In this document: one piece after another, positions 45,217 to 53,887 of the stretch
Layout: each line of letters starts with the position of its first letter
How positions within the stretch are numbered: position 1 is the first letter of the stretch
Assembly: GCF_003385215.1 (NCBI RefSeq)
Contig: NZ_PQHW01000005.1
Span: 62,001 to 126,000 of the forward strand
DNA: 64,000 nt
DNA from: Amycolatopsis thermalba
Lineage (GTDB): Bacteria > Actinomycetota > Actinomycetes > Mycobacteriales > Pseudonocardiaceae
Direction of reading: 5' to 3'
Position numbers and translations under genes: made by a program
The notes under the pieces: generated by a model
What the model was told of the DNA's origin: nothing
What the model saw: the letters and a program-made list of their open reading frames with translations, nothing else
Database searches by the model: none

Positions 45217-46095
45217 ATGACCACAGACAAGCCATCCGTCACGGTGCTCGGCCTCGGCGCCATGGGCACCGCACTCGCCGGAGCGCTGCTGTCCGCGGGC
45301 CACCCGGTGACCGTGTGGAACCGGACCGCGGCCAAGGCCGACGCCCTCGTCGAACGGGGCGCCGCGCGGGCCGCCAGCCCCGCGGAGGCCGTCGCCGCGA
45401 GCCAGATCGTCGTCGCGTGCCTGCTCGACTACGACTCCGTCCGCGAGGTGCTCGGCACCGAGTCCCTGCGCGGCCGCACCCTCGTCAACCTCACCAACGG
45501 CACGCCCGGCCAGGCGCGCCGGTTCGCCGAGTGGGCCGCCTGCCAGGGCGCCGACTACCTCGACGGCGGCATCATGGCCGTGCCGCCGATGATCGGCACC
45601 CCGGCCGCGTTCGTGCTCTACAGCGGATCGGCCGGCGCGTTCGACCGCGCCCGCCCCGCGCTGGACACCTTCGGCGAAAGCATCTTCCTCGGCGAGGCCG
45701 TCGGCCGCGCCGCGCTGACCGACATCGCGCTGCTCACCGGCATGTACGGGATGATCGCCGGCTCCCTGCAGGCCTTCGCGCTCGTCACCGCCGACGGCGT
45801 GCCCGCCACCGACTTCGCGCCACTGCTGACCCGCTGGCTGCAGGCCATGAGCGGCTGGGCCGACGGCGCCGCGAAGCAGCTCGACAGCGGCGACTACGCC
45901 ACCGGCGTCGTCTCCAACCTCGGCATGCAGGCGGCCAGCTTCGACAACCTCCACCGCACCGCCGACGAGCAGGGCGTCCACTCCGGACTGTTCGCGCCGC
46001 TCGGCCGGCTCATGCAGCAGCGGGCCGCCGACGGCCACGGCCACGAGGACCTCACCGGAATCATCGAACTCCTCAGGAAGGACGACAACGCATGA
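45217..46095 (+). CDS. Imine reductase/6-phosphogluconate-dehydrogenase-like NAD(P)-binding protein 1
   Basis: A 292-residue two-domain reductase: TVLGLGAMGTALAGALLSAG is the Rossmann motif and TVWNRTAAKA binds the NADPH phosphate; LYSGSAGAF and FLGEAVGRAALTDIAL correspond to the hinge helix of imine reductases, in which an Asp or Tyr acts as proton donor (here D in ALTDIAL). ATG follows a short spacer divergent from the AfsR gene. Its stop overlaps the next start (ATGA). Confidence 0.82.
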   Translation: MTTDKPSVTVLGLGAMGTALAGALLSAGHPVTVWNRTAAKADALVERGAARAASPAEAVAASQIVVACLLDYDSVREVLGTESLRGRTLVNLTNGTPGQARRFAEWAACQGADYLDGGIMAVPPMIGTPAAFVLYSGSAGAFDRARPALDTFGESIFLGEAVGRAALTDIALLTGMYGMIAGSLQAFALVTADGVPATDFAPLLTRWLQAMSGWADGAAKQLDSGDYATGVVSNLGMQAASFDNLHRTADEQGVHSGLFAPLGRLMQQRAADGHGHEDLTGIIELLRKDDNA

Positions 46096-46955
46096 CCAGC
46101 ACGACCCTGATCGGCCTGGGCCCGATGGGACAGGCCATGGTGCGGGTGCTGCTCGACCACGGCACCGAAGTCACCGTGTGGAACCGCACGAAGAGCCGCG
46201 CCGACGACGTCGTCGCCCGCGGCGCCGTCCTCGCCGCCACCCCCGCCGAGGCGGTGAAGGCGGCCGAGCTGGTGATCCTCAGCCTCACCGACTACCAGGC
46301 GATGTACGACGTGCTCGCCGACGCCGGCGAGGCACTGGCCGGACGCGTCGTGGTGAACCTCAGCTCGGACACCCCGCAGCGCACCCGGGAAGCGGCGGCG
46401 TGGCTCGCCGAACGCGGTGCGACCCTGGTGGCCGGCGGGATCATGGTCCCGGCGCCGCTCGTCGGAGCGGAGGCCTCCTACGTCTTCTACAGCGGGCCCC
46501 GCGACGTCTTCGAGGCGCACGAGCCGGTGCTGCGGCACATCGGCCGGCCGGAGTACCTGGGGGAGGACCACGGCCTGGCGCAGCTGTTCTACCAGGCCGC
46601 GCTCACGATCTTCCTCACCTCGCTGTCGTCCTACCTGCAGGCGTTCGCGCTGCTGGAGGCCGAGGGCGCCGAGCCGGAGCGGCTGGTGCCGTTCGCGAAG
46701 GAGGCCGCGGGGCTGGGGGCGACGTACCTGGACGAGACCGTGGCGCACCTCCGCGCGCGTACCTACCCCGGCGACCTGAGCACGGCCACCATGATGGGCG
46801 CGACCGCGGACCACATCGTGCAGGCCAGCCGGGACGCGGGCGTGGACCTCGCCCTGCCCGAGGCCGTCAAGTCCCACTACGACCGCGCGATCGCCGCGGG
46901 CCACGGCCGGGACAACTGGACCAGCCTGTGGGAAGTCGTCGCCAAGCGCCGGTGA
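46092..46955 (+). CDS. Imine reductase-like NAD(P)-binding protein 2
   Basis: A 287-residue paralogue of the preceding protein: IGLGPMGQAMVRVLLDHG, VTVWNRTKSRADD, FYSGPRDVF and YLGEDHGLAQLFYQAALTIF. The proton-donor position is Tyr here (FYQAAL) where the first has Asp, which in imine reductases correlates with opposite stereopreference. The two coupled genes could form a heterodimer or serve two substrates. Confidence 0.82.
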   Translation: MTSTTLIGLGPMGQAMVRVLLDHGTEVTVWNRTKSRADDVVARGAVLAATPAEAVKAAELVILSLTDYQAMYDVLADAGEALAGRVVVNLSSDTPQRTREAAAWLAERGATLVAGGIMVPAPLVGAEASYVFYSGPRDVFEAHEPVLRHIGRPEYLGEDHGLAQLFYQAALTIFLTSLSSYLQAFALLEAEGAEPERLVPFAKEAAGLGATYLDETVAHLRARTYPGDLSTATMMGATADHIVQASRDAGVDLALPEAVKSHYDRAIAAGHGRDNWTSLWEVVAKRR

Positions 46956-46992
46956 TCGGTGACGGATTTTTTCCGGCGGGCTGTCGAATCCG

Positions 46993-47251
46993 GTGGTGCT
47001 CGATCGATGCAGTGGTGACAGCACCGCCGGATCCACCGCGGCCGCCTACGAGATCAAGGGCCGCGAGCAGGGCGAGGCCACCGCGATGCTGCTGGGGCGG
47101 GTCAGCTACCAGGCGTTCTCCCCGGTCTGGCCGGGCATGACCGAGGAGTTCGCCGGCTACCACGCGATGCCGAAGTACGTCGTGTCGGCGACGCTGCCCG
47201 CCAGTCCTGCTCGAACGGGATCCAGAAGCTGGTCTACGACGTGGTCCGGTG
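46993..47251 (+). pseudogene. Remnant of a DHFR/RibD-like reductase gene
   Basis: The translated text AYEIKGREQGEATAMLLGRV and YQAFSPVWPGMTEEFAGYHA and MPKYVVSATLP is the middle of a RibD_C/DHFR-family protein, but the N-terminal strand with the MSLDG motif and the C-terminal half are missing; after VSATLP it turns into low-complexity sequence and meets the GreA gene from the other strand. A decayed gene end is the best reading. Confidence 0.65.
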
Positions 47252-47710
47252 ATCCCGCCGGGGTTCTCCGGCGGACCGCTGGTGGGCGTGGCGCCCGTAG
47301 GGCACGGCGCTCACCAGCGTCACCCGCACCGTCGCGCCGCTGGGGACCGGGTACGTCCGGGACTCGCCCTGGCGGGCGCCGGTCAGGGCGCGGCCCAGCG
47401 GGGAGTCGGGGGAGTAGACCTCCAGGTCGTCGCCCGCCCCCTCGCGCACCCCGAGGAGGAAGGTTTCCGTCTCGGGGTCGTCGTCGAACCGGACGGTGAG
47501 CACCATGCCGGGTTCGGCGATGCCGTCGTCGGGCGGGGCCTGCCCGACGACGGCGCGGCGCAGCAGGTCCTCCAGCTCGCGGGTGCGCGCTTTCCGCCGC
47601 CGCAGCCCGGTTTCCCGGTCCTCCGGGTCGTGGTCGTGTGCGGCGCGCAGCGCGGTCAGCTCGGCACGCAGGCGCGCGTATGCTTCCTCGGTCAGCCACA
47701 CGGTGTCCAT
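47234..47710 (-). CDS. GreA/GreB family transcription elongation factor-like protein
   Basis: A 158-residue protein: an N-terminal coiled-coil part (TEEAYARLRAELTALRAAHD, then RKARTRELEDLLRRAVV) and a C-terminal FKBP-like domain (YSPDSPLGRALTGARQGESR is the GreA signature region). In GreA the coiled coil enters the RNA polymerase secondary channel; the acidic tip is poorly kept here, so it may be a Gre-like modulator rather than a cleavage factor. ATG at 47710 follows GAGGAAACCC. The frame is open upstream (see 47711-47872). Confidence 0.78.
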   Translation of the reverse strand: MDTVWLTEEAYARLRAELTALRAAHDHDPEDRETGLRRRKARTRELEDLLRRAVVGQAPPDDGIAEPGMVLTVRFDDDPETETFLLGVREGAGDDLEVYSPDSPLGRALTGARQGESRTYPVPSGATVRVTLVSAVPYGRHAHQRSAGEPRRDHRTTS

Positions 47711-47872
47711 CGGGTTTCCTCGTTCGTTCGGCCGGGCGGCGGTGCGCCGCCGGAGCAGGGTGGCGTTCGCGTCGCCGGCGAAACCGGCCGCGACGCGCAG
47801 CAGGATGTCTCGTTCCACGCGCAGCAACGCGTTCTCCGCGCGGAGGAACTCCAGGTCCTCTGTGGATCCCAT
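47711..47872 (-). other. In-frame coiled-coil segment ahead of the GreA-like gene (IS3 OrfA-like)
   Basis: From ATG 47872 the frame runs without stop into the GreA-like gene and encodes EDLEFLRAENALLRVERDIL plus LRVAAGFAGDANATLL. This resembles the leucine-zipper end of IS3-family OrfA transposase subunits (LRxENxxLRxERDIL). It could be a remnant of an insertion sequence, an N-terminal extension, or a short independent gene; the strong ribosome binding site at 47710 favours separate starts. Confidence 0.4.
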
Positions 47873-47880
47873 CGGCCGGC

Positions 47881-49140
47881 TCACCGCAGCGGGTCGAACG
47901 GCCGCAGTGCTTCCGGCTGTTTGCCGGTGACGATGCGCTCGGCGAGCAGCTTCCCGGTGACCGGCCCCTGGGTGAAGCCCCACATGCCGTGCCCGCCCGC
48001 GACGAACACGCCCGGCTCGGCGGTGGCGCCGATGACCGGGAGCCCGTCGCTGGTGACCGGTCGCGGGCCCACCCAGGTGTCGCTGCGCTCGTCCCAGCGC
48101 ACGCCCGCGAAAAACGGGGCCGCCGACCGGACGATCGCCTGCACGCGCCGCTCGTCGGGTGGATCGTCGGGACCGCGGAACTCCATCGTCCCGGCCACCC
48201 GCATCGCGTCCCGGTAGGGCGTGCACGCGACGCGGACGGTGGGCAGGTACACCGGCTGCCGCAGCGGTGTCTCCGTCGGGACCGTGAAGGAGTAGCCGCG
48301 CCCGGCCCGCACCGGTACGCGGACGCCGAGTTTCCCGGCCAGGCGGCTGATCCAGGCTCCCGTCGCGAGGACGGCGACGTTGGCCGAGAAGCTCACGTTG
48401 TCGCGGGAGACGACCGTGACCGCGTGCCGGTGGTGGCGGATCGACCGCACGTCGAACCCGGCGCGGATCGTGCCGCCGCGATGGCGCACCGAGTCGGCCA
48501 GCGCCCGCACGAACCGCGCGGGGGCGACGTAACGCTGGCCGGACAGCTGGATTCCGGCTCCGGCGCGTTCGGACAGCTGCGGCAGGCGCGCGCGGACCTC
48601 GCTCGCGGTCAGGCCGGTGTGATCGGCCCGCGCTCCGGCCGCGGCGAAGCGCCGCAGCTCGGCGAGCAGTGTCGCGGCCTCGCCTGCCGAGCCGAACACC
48701 GCGGTGACCGGGGCCTCGACGGTCTCGGCCACCACGCCGCCGCGGGTGAGGGTGTCGAAGGCGTCGAGGCAGTCGTCGTTCAGCGCCACGCCGGCGGAGA
48801 CCACCCGGCGCCACGCGGGCCAGGTGCAGTGGGCGGCGAAGCGCAGCAGGAACGACCACAGCGCCGGGTCGGCGGTCCGCGGCACGTGCAGCGGCGCGTC
48901 GCGCTGCAGGAGCGAGGCGAGCCCGGCCCGCCGCACGCCGGGTTCGTTGAGCGGGATCGCGAGCCCCGGCGAGAGCCAGCCGGCGTTGCCCCACGACGCG
49001 CCCGCGGCGACGCCCTTGCGGTCCAGCACGGTCACCCGCACCCCGTGTTCCTGCAGGAACCAGGCCGTCGACAGCCCGACGATCCCGGCGCCGACCACGA
49101 CGGCGGAGCGTGGTCCCGCACCTCGAGCGGCCTCGTTCAC
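47881..49140 (-). CDS. dadA: FAD-dependent D-amino acid dehydrogenase-like protein (DadA-like)
   Basis: A 419-residue DAO-family flavoprotein: VVVGAGIVGLSTAWFLQEHG (Rossmann), VTVLDRKGVAAGASWGNAGW, then a C-terminal VFVAGGHGMWGFTQGP near the flavin. The arrangement follows DadA, which oxidises D-amino acids to keto acids at the membrane. GTG at 49140 follows GGGAGG. Divergent from a PucR regulator with 107 bases between, which suggests induction by an amino acid. Confidence 0.82.
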   Translation of the reverse strand: MNEAARGAGPRSAVVVGAGIVGLSTAWFLQEHGVRVTVLDRKGVAAGASWGNAGWLSPGLAIPLNEPGVRRAGLASLLQRDAPLHVPRTADPALWSFLLRFAAHCTWPAWRRVVSAGVALNDDCLDAFDTLTRGGVVAETVEAPVTAVFGSAGEAATLLAELRRFAAAGARADHTGLTASEVRARLPQLSERAGAGIQLSGQRYVAPARFVRALADSVRHRGGTIRAGFDVRSIRHHRHAVTVVSRDNVSFSANVAVLATGAWISRLAGKLGVRVPVRAGRGYSFTVPTETPLRQPVYLPTVRVACTPYRDAMRVAGTMEFRGPDDPPDERRVQAIVRSAAPFFAGVRWDERSDTWVGPRPVTSDGLPVIGATAEPGVFVAGGHGMWGFTQGPVTGKLLAERIVTGKQPEALRPFDPLR

Positions 49141-49247
49141 CGGCAACCTCCCTGACTCGGCGTTCCGACCCGAGCATCGCGCCGCCGAGCCGGGCACAGG
49201 GTGTCCCGAACGCACAATTTGCCGGATTCGGTTTGTAGGATCCGCAC

Positions 49248-50756
49248 ATGGTCAAGCTCGACCGTCTGATCACGATCCTCGGCACCTACGGCGCCCGCCT
49301 GCTCGGGACCGCCGACCGCGAGGTCGAGCTGCGCAGCGTCGCCCTGCACGACCCGGTGCGGCAGGAGTCCGGGGTGGGCGACATCTTCCTCGCCGTCGGC
49401 GTGCCCACGGTGTCCGAGGCGATCCGGCTCGCCCGGCAGGCCCGGGCGGTGGTGCTGGTCGTGCGCACCACCGAGGAGCCCGCGCCGGACCCGGACGGGA
49501 TGGCCGTGCTGGTGGCCGACCCGAGCGTGTCCTGGAGCCAGGTCGCCGGCGTGGTGTACGGGCTGGTGCTGGAGGGGCGCGAGACCGAGTCCGGCCGCGG
49601 CCCGGCCGACCTGTCCGCCCTGGCCGACACCATCGCCGCGGCGGTCGGCGGACCGGTCACCATCGAGGACCAGCTGTCCCGCGTGATGGCCTACTCCAGC
49701 GAGCAGCGCGAAGCCGATCCGGCGCGGCACGACACCATCCTGGGCCGCCGCGTGCCGGACCGGGTGCGGGCCCTGTTCGAGCGGCAGGGCGTGTTCACGC
49801 ACCTCGCCCGCTCCGACGAGCCGCTGTTCGTGCCGGCCTCACCCGAGCACGGGCTGCACGGCCGCTCGGTCGTCGCGGTCCGGGCGGGCCGGGAGCTGCT
49901 GGGATCGGTGTGGGTGTCGTGCACCGCGCCGCTGGACGCCGCGCGGGCGCGCATCCTCACCGACGGGGCGCGCACGGTGGCGCTGCACCTGCTGCGCTGG
50001 CGGGTCAGCGCGGACCTGGAGCGGCAGGTCGAGTCGGAGCTGGTCATCCAGCTCCTCGAAGGCGATCCGGACGCGGACGCGGTGATCCGGAAGCTGGGCC
50101 TGCCCGCGTCCGGGCTGCGGGTCGTCGCGGTGCAGGCGCACACCGAGGCCGAGCGCAACGCCGGTCTGCTGCTCGCGTTCGAGCGCGCCACGACCGGCTT
50201 CGGGTGGTCGCGCGTCGGGCGCAGCACCCTGTTCGGCAACACCGTCTACACCGTGCTGCCCGCCGCCGATCCCGCCCCGGCGTTCCACTGGGTGCGGCAA
50301 CTCGTCACCGGCCTGCCCGCGCACCTGCGCGTCACGGCCGGGGTGTCCGGGGAGTGCGAGGTCGCGGAGCTGCCGGCCGGCCGCCGGGAGTCCGACGAGT
50401 GCCTGACGTTGCACGACCGCCTCGGCCACACCGAAGCCGTGTGCTACGACGATTCCTGGCACCAGGTGCTCCTGCAGCGCCTGCGTTCCGCCGCGGCGAC
50501 CGGCCGGATCCCCGCCCGCGGCCCGGTGGCGCGGCTGGCCGGACACGACGCCGCGCACGGCACCGAGCTGCTCCCGACGCTGCGGGCCTGGCTGGAGGCC
50601 CAGGGCGACCTGGTCGGCGCGGCCGCCGCGCTGGACGTCCACCAGAACACGGTCCGCAACCGTTTGCGCCGCGTCACGGCGGCGGTCCCCGGCCTGGACC
50701 TCACCGACCCCGCCCGGCGGCTGGCGATGCTGATCGCGCTGGCCGTGCACGAGTAG
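49248..50756 (+). CDS. PucR family transcriptional regulator
   Basis: A 502-residue regulator: N-terminal PucR domain (MVKLDRLITILGTYGARLLG start, about 1-120), a GGDEF-like middle part, and the C-terminal PucR HTH (GAAAALDVHQNTVRNRLRRV, near the end). ATG at 49248 is leaderless, with TAGGAT (49236-49241) six bases before it. Ends with TAG. Likely regulator of the divergent D-amino acid dehydrogenase gene. Confidence 0.9.
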   Translation: MVKLDRLITILGTYGARLLGTADREVELRSVALHDPVRQESGVGDIFLAVGVPTVSEAIRLARQARAVVLVVRTTEEPAPDPDGMAVLVADPSVSWSQVAGVVYGLVLEGRETESGRGPADLSALADTIAAAVGGPVTIEDQLSRVMAYSSEQREADPARHDTILGRRVPDRVRALFERQGVFTHLARSDEPLFVPASPEHGLHGRSVVAVRAGRELLGSVWVSCTAPLDAARARILTDGARTVALHLLRWRVSADLERQVESELVIQLLEGDPDADAVIRKLGLPASGLRVVAVQAHTEAERNAGLLLAFERATTGFGWSRVGRSTLFGNTVYTVLPAADPAPAFHWVRQLVTGLPAHLRVTAGVSGECEVAELPAGRRESDECLTLHDRLGHTEAVCYDDSWHQVLLQRLRSAAATGRIPARGPVARLAGHDAAHGTELLPTLRAWLEAQGDLVGAAAALDVHQNTVRNRLRRVTAAVPGLDLTDPARRLAMLIALAVHE

Positions 50757-50757
50757 G

Positions 50758-51417
50758 TCAGCAGCAGTGCTCGCCGCGCCAGGCTTCGCGGCCTTCCTTC
50801 ACCGCCACCGCGGCGATGACCAGCGCGACGACCGGATCGGCCCAGGACCAGCCGAACAGCGAGTTGAGCAGCAGCCCGATCAGCAGCACGCCGGACAGGT
50901 AGGTGCAGAGCAGGGTCTGCTTGGAGTCGGCGACCGCGCTGGCCGAGCCGAGTTCCCGGCCGGCGCGCCGCTGGGCGTCGGACAGGAACGGCATGACCAG
51001 CAGCGACACCGCGGCCAGCGCGATCCCCACCGTGGAGTGCTCGGCCGCCTCGGCGCCGAGCAGGCCGCGCACGGACTCGACGGTGACGTAGGCGGCCAGC
51101 GCGAAGAACGACACCGCGATCACCTTCAGCGCCACCCGCTCGCGGGCCTCCGGATCGGCGCCGGAGAACTGCCAGGCGACCGCGGCGGCCGAGGCGACCT
51201 CGATCACCGAGTCCAGCCCGAACCCGATCAACGCCGTCGACGAGGCGACCGTGCCGGCCGAGATGGCGACCACGGCTTCGATGACGTTGTAGGTGATGGT
51301 GGCGGCGACCAGCAACCGGACGCGGCGCTCGAGGGTGGCTCGCCGCCCGGTGGGGGCGGCGGCAGGGGCGCAGCAGTCGTCTTGCGTGGTCGCGGGCGGG
51401 TTGCGTGGCTCGGTCAT
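50758..51417 (-). CDS. Cation efflux-like (CDF superfamily) membrane protein
   Basis: A 219-residue protein with about five to six membrane helices; TITYNVIEAVVAISAGTVAS, SSTALIGFGLDSVIEVASAA and ADSKQTLLCTYLSGVLLIG hold the Asp/Glu/His residues usual in CDF metal sites, and Cys pairs occur at both ends (DDCCAP, GEHCC). It is coupled to the CmtR gene (ATGA), so the substrate is likely Cd or Pb. The C-terminal cytoplasmic CDF domain is absent. Confidence 0.85.
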   Translation of the reverse strand: MTEPRNPPATTQDDCCAPAAAPTGRRATLERRVRLLVAATITYNVIEAVVAISAGTVASSTALIGFGLDSVIEVASAAAVAWQFSGADPEARERVALKVIAVSFFALAAYVTVESVRGLLGAEAAEHSTVGIALAAVSLLVMPFLSDAQRRAGRELGSASAVADSKQTLLCTYLSGVLLIGLLLNSLFGWSWADPVVALVIAAVAVKEGREAWRGEHCC

Positions 51418-51752
51418 GCGGTCACGCTCGGGGCCGGCTCGTCCAGGCAGGGCTCGCCGGTGTCCACCGCCAGCACGACGTGCACCAGCTCGCTCAGCGC
51501 CTTCTCCAGGTGCGGGTCCGCCAGCTCGTACCGCACCTGCCGCCCCTCGTAGGAGGCCACCACGAGGCCGCACCCACGCAGGCAGGCCAGGTGGTTGGAC
51601 ACGTTCGAGCGGGACAGTCCCAGCTCCGCGGCCAGCCGTCCCGGGTAGCGCACGCCGTCCAGCAACGCGACCAGGATCCGGCATCGCGTCGGGTCGGCGA
51701 GCGCGCGGCCCAGCCGGGCCAGCGCGGCGCCCCGCGTCTCACAGGTCAGCAC
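51414..51752 (-). CDS. cmtR: CmtR-like ArsR family metal sensor
   Basis: A 112-residue ArsR/SmtB repressor nearly identical in plan to M. tuberculosis CmtR: MLTCE opening, LGLSRSNVSNHLACLRGCGL and VVLAVDTGEPC. The CmtR cadmium/lead ligands, two Cys in CLRGC and a third Cys near the C-terminus (GEPC), are all present. It should repress the coupled cation transporter gene until Cd or Pb binds. Confidence 0.93.
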   Translation of the reverse strand: MLTCETRGAALARLGRALADPTRCRILVALLDGVRYPGRLAAELGLSRSNVSNHLACLRGCGLVVASYEGRQVRYELADPHLEKALSELVHVVLAVDTGEPCLDEPAPSVTA

Positions 51753-51880
51753 ACGGCGAACAGTACAGCGGACGCTGACATGACGGCAAGGGGCACGGGG
51801 CCGGCGATGATCGGCGCGGGCGCGCTACCCGGGCCGCACCCCGGCGTGGGACCGTCACTGTCGTCCGGAAGTGCCGGGGG

Positions 51881-52960
51881 TCAGCGGCTGAGCGGGATGC
51901 GCATGAGGTCGTTGCCGACGATCACCTCGCCGTCGAAGCCCCGGCTCGCCTGAGCGTGCCAGGACGCGTCGGGGATCGCCTTGAGGCCGGGCGCCAGGTG
52001 AGACAGCACGAGGGTGCGGACGCCGGCCGGCTGGGCGATCTCGCCGCCGAGGCGGGTGACGTCGGAGTGGCTCTCCCGGTGGTGGCGCAGCTGTTCGGGG
52101 GTGAGGCCGCCGAACTGCTCGACGATCCGCAGGTCGATCGCCTCGTGCACGAGGATGTCGGCGCCCCGGGCGAGGGTGACCATGTTCGGGGTGATGGTGG
52201 TGTCGCCGCTGATCACGACCGAGCCGTAGGCGGTGTCGAAGCGGAAGGCGAACGACGGGAACACCGGCGGGTGCCGCACGAGGATCGCGCTGACCGACAC
52301 GTGATCGTCGGCCACGACCGGGAACGGCCGCATCGGCGGGGCCATCTCGCCGAGCGGGCTCGCACCGACGTCGGGCACCGCGATCTCGTGCACCCGGTAC
52401 AGATCGCGGATGTCGGGCCAGGCCTCGTCGCGCATGCGGAGGTTGACGTCGTAGGCGGTGGCGGCGAGCGAGTTCGCGAAGAAGCCCGCCAGCCCGGGCG
52501 TCGGGTTGCCCGGCTCGACGGTGCCGGCCGGCTTGCCGGACGAGGGCTCGGGCAGCGCGCCGGCCGGGCCGGGGCCGTAGAAGTCGATCGGGTGGGTCAG
52601 CCCGTTGACACCACCGAACCGCAGCCACAGCAGCGTGTACAGGTCCGCCAGGTGGTCGGAGTGCAGGTGGGTGACGAAGACCTTGCCGAGCGTGCCGATG
52701 TCCACACCGGACTGCTGGAGCCGGCCGAACGCGCCGTGCCCGAAGTCGACGAGGTAGGTGCGCCCGTCGACGACGAGCGCGGTGGCGATGCCGGAGCGGC
52801 CCGCCATCGGGACCGGGCCGGCGGCGGTGCCGAGCAGTACGAGATGGGCGCCGGTGCGGGGGACCGCGGTCTCGGCGGCGGCCTGCCCGGCGCCCAGGAA
52901 GGGGAGGGCGCCGGAGACCGCGGCGGCGGATTTGAGGACGCGGCGGCGGGAGATGATCAC
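51881..52960 (-). CDS. Tat-exported MBL-fold metallo-hydrolase
   Basis: A 359-residue metallo-beta-lactamase-fold protein. The N-terminus is a twin-arginine signal (SRRRVLKSAAAVSGALPFLG). Metal ligands: HLHSDHLADL, SGDTTI (Asp), and SHLAPGL (final His). Relatives include RNase Z-like and arylsulfatase-like hydrolases; substrate not visible. It lies downstream of a TetR gene on the same strand with an ATAC...GTAT operator in between. Confidence 0.88.
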   Translation of the reverse strand: MIISRRRVLKSAAAVSGALPFLGAGQAAAETAVPRTGAHLVLLGTAAGPVPMAGRSGIATALVVDGRTYLVDFGHGAFGRLQQSGVDIGTLGKVFVTHLHSDHLADLYTLLWLRFGGVNGLTHPIDFYGPGPAGALPEPSSGKPAGTVEPGNPTPGLAGFFANSLAATAYDVNLRMRDEAWPDIRDLYRVHEIAVPDVGASPLGEMAPPMRPFPVVADDHVSVSAILVRHPPVFPSFAFRFDTAYGSVVISGDTTITPNMVTLARGADILVHEAIDLRIVEQFGGLTPEQLRHHRESHSDVTRLGGEIAQPAGVRTLVLSHLAPGLKAIPDASWHAQASRGFDGEVIVGNDLMRIPLSR

Positions 52961-52970
52961 GAAGCCGACG

Positions 52971-53001
52971 ATACCCGTGGGTATTGAATACCGGCAAGTA
53001 T
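52971..53001. promoter_or_regulatory. Two ATAC-type operators upstream of the MBL gene
   Basis: ATACCCGTGGGTAT (52971-52984) is a perfect palindrome; ATACCGGCAAGTAT (52988-53001) is a half-degenerate neighbour. The reverse of the second, ATACTTGCCGGTAT, matches ATACTTCCGGTAT upstream of the TetR gene (53650-53662). Confidence 0.6.
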
Positions 53002-53007
53002 CGAAAC

Positions 53008-53610
53008 TCAGCGGATCAGGCCGCGCAGCGTGGTCGTGAAGACGGCGGCCACGGCGGCCCGGTCGACCTGCTCCGGATCGGTGCCGTGCTCCAGCGCGAG
53101 CCCGAGCCGCAGCGACTGCAGCGTCAGCGCGATCTGCTCCGGGGGCACGGCGAGTTCGATGCCGTACTCCTCGCAGGTCCGGGCGACCTGGGCGGCCAGC
53201 TCGTCGCGCAGCGCCCGGCGCACCTCCACGTAAACCGCACGCACGGCGGGATCGTGACCGGCCTGCTGGCCGATCTCGACCAGCAGCCGCCCCCAGGTGT
53301 CCTGCTCGACGATCCCGCGGGCGACGACCTCCGCGATGTCCTCCACGGCCCGCTCCGGCGCCTTCCCGGCGCGCAGTTCGAGCGCGCTCGCCGCGAACCG
53401 GGTGCGCACGTGCTGGTCGATCAGCTCCGCGAGCAGAGCCTGCTTGCTGGCGAAGTTGGAGTACACCGCACCCTTGGTGAACCCGGCGGCGTGCGCGATC
53501 TCGTCCAGCCTCGCCGCCTGGTACCCCCGCTCGGCGAACACCTTCGCGGCGGCCTCGAGCAGGCGCCGCCGCACCTCCTCGCGCGGGACGCGGGGAACCG
53601 GGCCGCTCAT
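53008..53610 (-). CDS. TetR family transcriptional regulator
   Basis: A 200-residue TetR protein: ARLDEIAHAAGFTKGAVYSN is the HTH, followed by a helical domain ending in FTTTLRGLIR. ATG at 53610 follows GAGGA. It is the likely ligand-responsive repressor of the metallo-hydrolase gene 48 bases downstream and of itself through the ATAC motifs. Confidence 0.9.
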   Translation of the reverse strand: MSGPVPRVPREEVRRRLLEAAAKVFAERGYQAARLDEIAHAAGFTKGAVYSNFASKQALLAELIDQHVRTRFAASALELRAGKAPERAVEDIAEVVARGIVEQDTWGRLLVEIGQQAGHDPAVRAVYVEVRRALRDELAAQVARTCEEYGIELAVPPEQIALTLQSLRLGLALEHGTDPEQVDRAAVAAVFTTTLRGLIR

Positions 53611-53649
53611 GTCGTCCTCGTCCGGGGCGCTGTGCACATGCGCAGGACG

Positions 53650-53662
53650 ATACTTCCGGTAT
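53650..53662. promoter_or_regulatory. ATAC-type operator upstream of the TetR gene
   Basis: ATACTTCCGGTAT, 40 bases before the TetR ATG on the minus strand. It matches the second site in front of the MBL gene over ATACTT-CCGGTAT, which points to autoregulation. Confidence 0.5.
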
Positions 53663-53727
53663 GCGCGCCGCGGATTCGCCTGGCAGCCGCTACTTCGGGT
53701 GCGCACACCGCATCCGGGTGACCACTC

Positions 53728-53757
53728 TTTACAGTCATGTCCGCTTTGCCGGATACT
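53728..53757 (+). promoter_or_regulatory. Sigma-70-type promoter of the terC transcript
   Basis: TTTACA (53728-53733), 18 bases, GATACT (53752-53757). It would start the RNA at about 53764, right at the first stem of the riboswitch. Confidence 0.6.
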
Positions 53758-53762
53758 GGATC

Positions 53763-53860
53763 GCGAGGGGAGTACTTCCCAAGGTCCTGACCGGTCAGTA
53801 CGGACACCCGTGTGTCCCCGGCAGGGCGCCCGGTCTCACCGGGTGAAGGAGACCTCGGAC
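53763..53860 (+). ncRNA. yybP-ykoY (manganese) riboswitch-like leader
   Basis: The leader opens with the family-defining GGGGAGTA (53767-53774) directly after stem P1 (CGAGG 53764-53768 with CCTCG 53853-53857) and closes with a GAAGGAGACC segment before the P1 3' arm; helices can be drawn for CCGGTCAGT/ACGG and GCCCGG/CCGGG in between. Riboswitches of this type sense Mn2+ and commonly precede terC-like genes, as here. Identification is by motif and position, not by covariance search. Confidence 0.7.
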
Positions 53861-53887
53861 GCTGACCGTGTTCGAGGAGGCCCCTCC

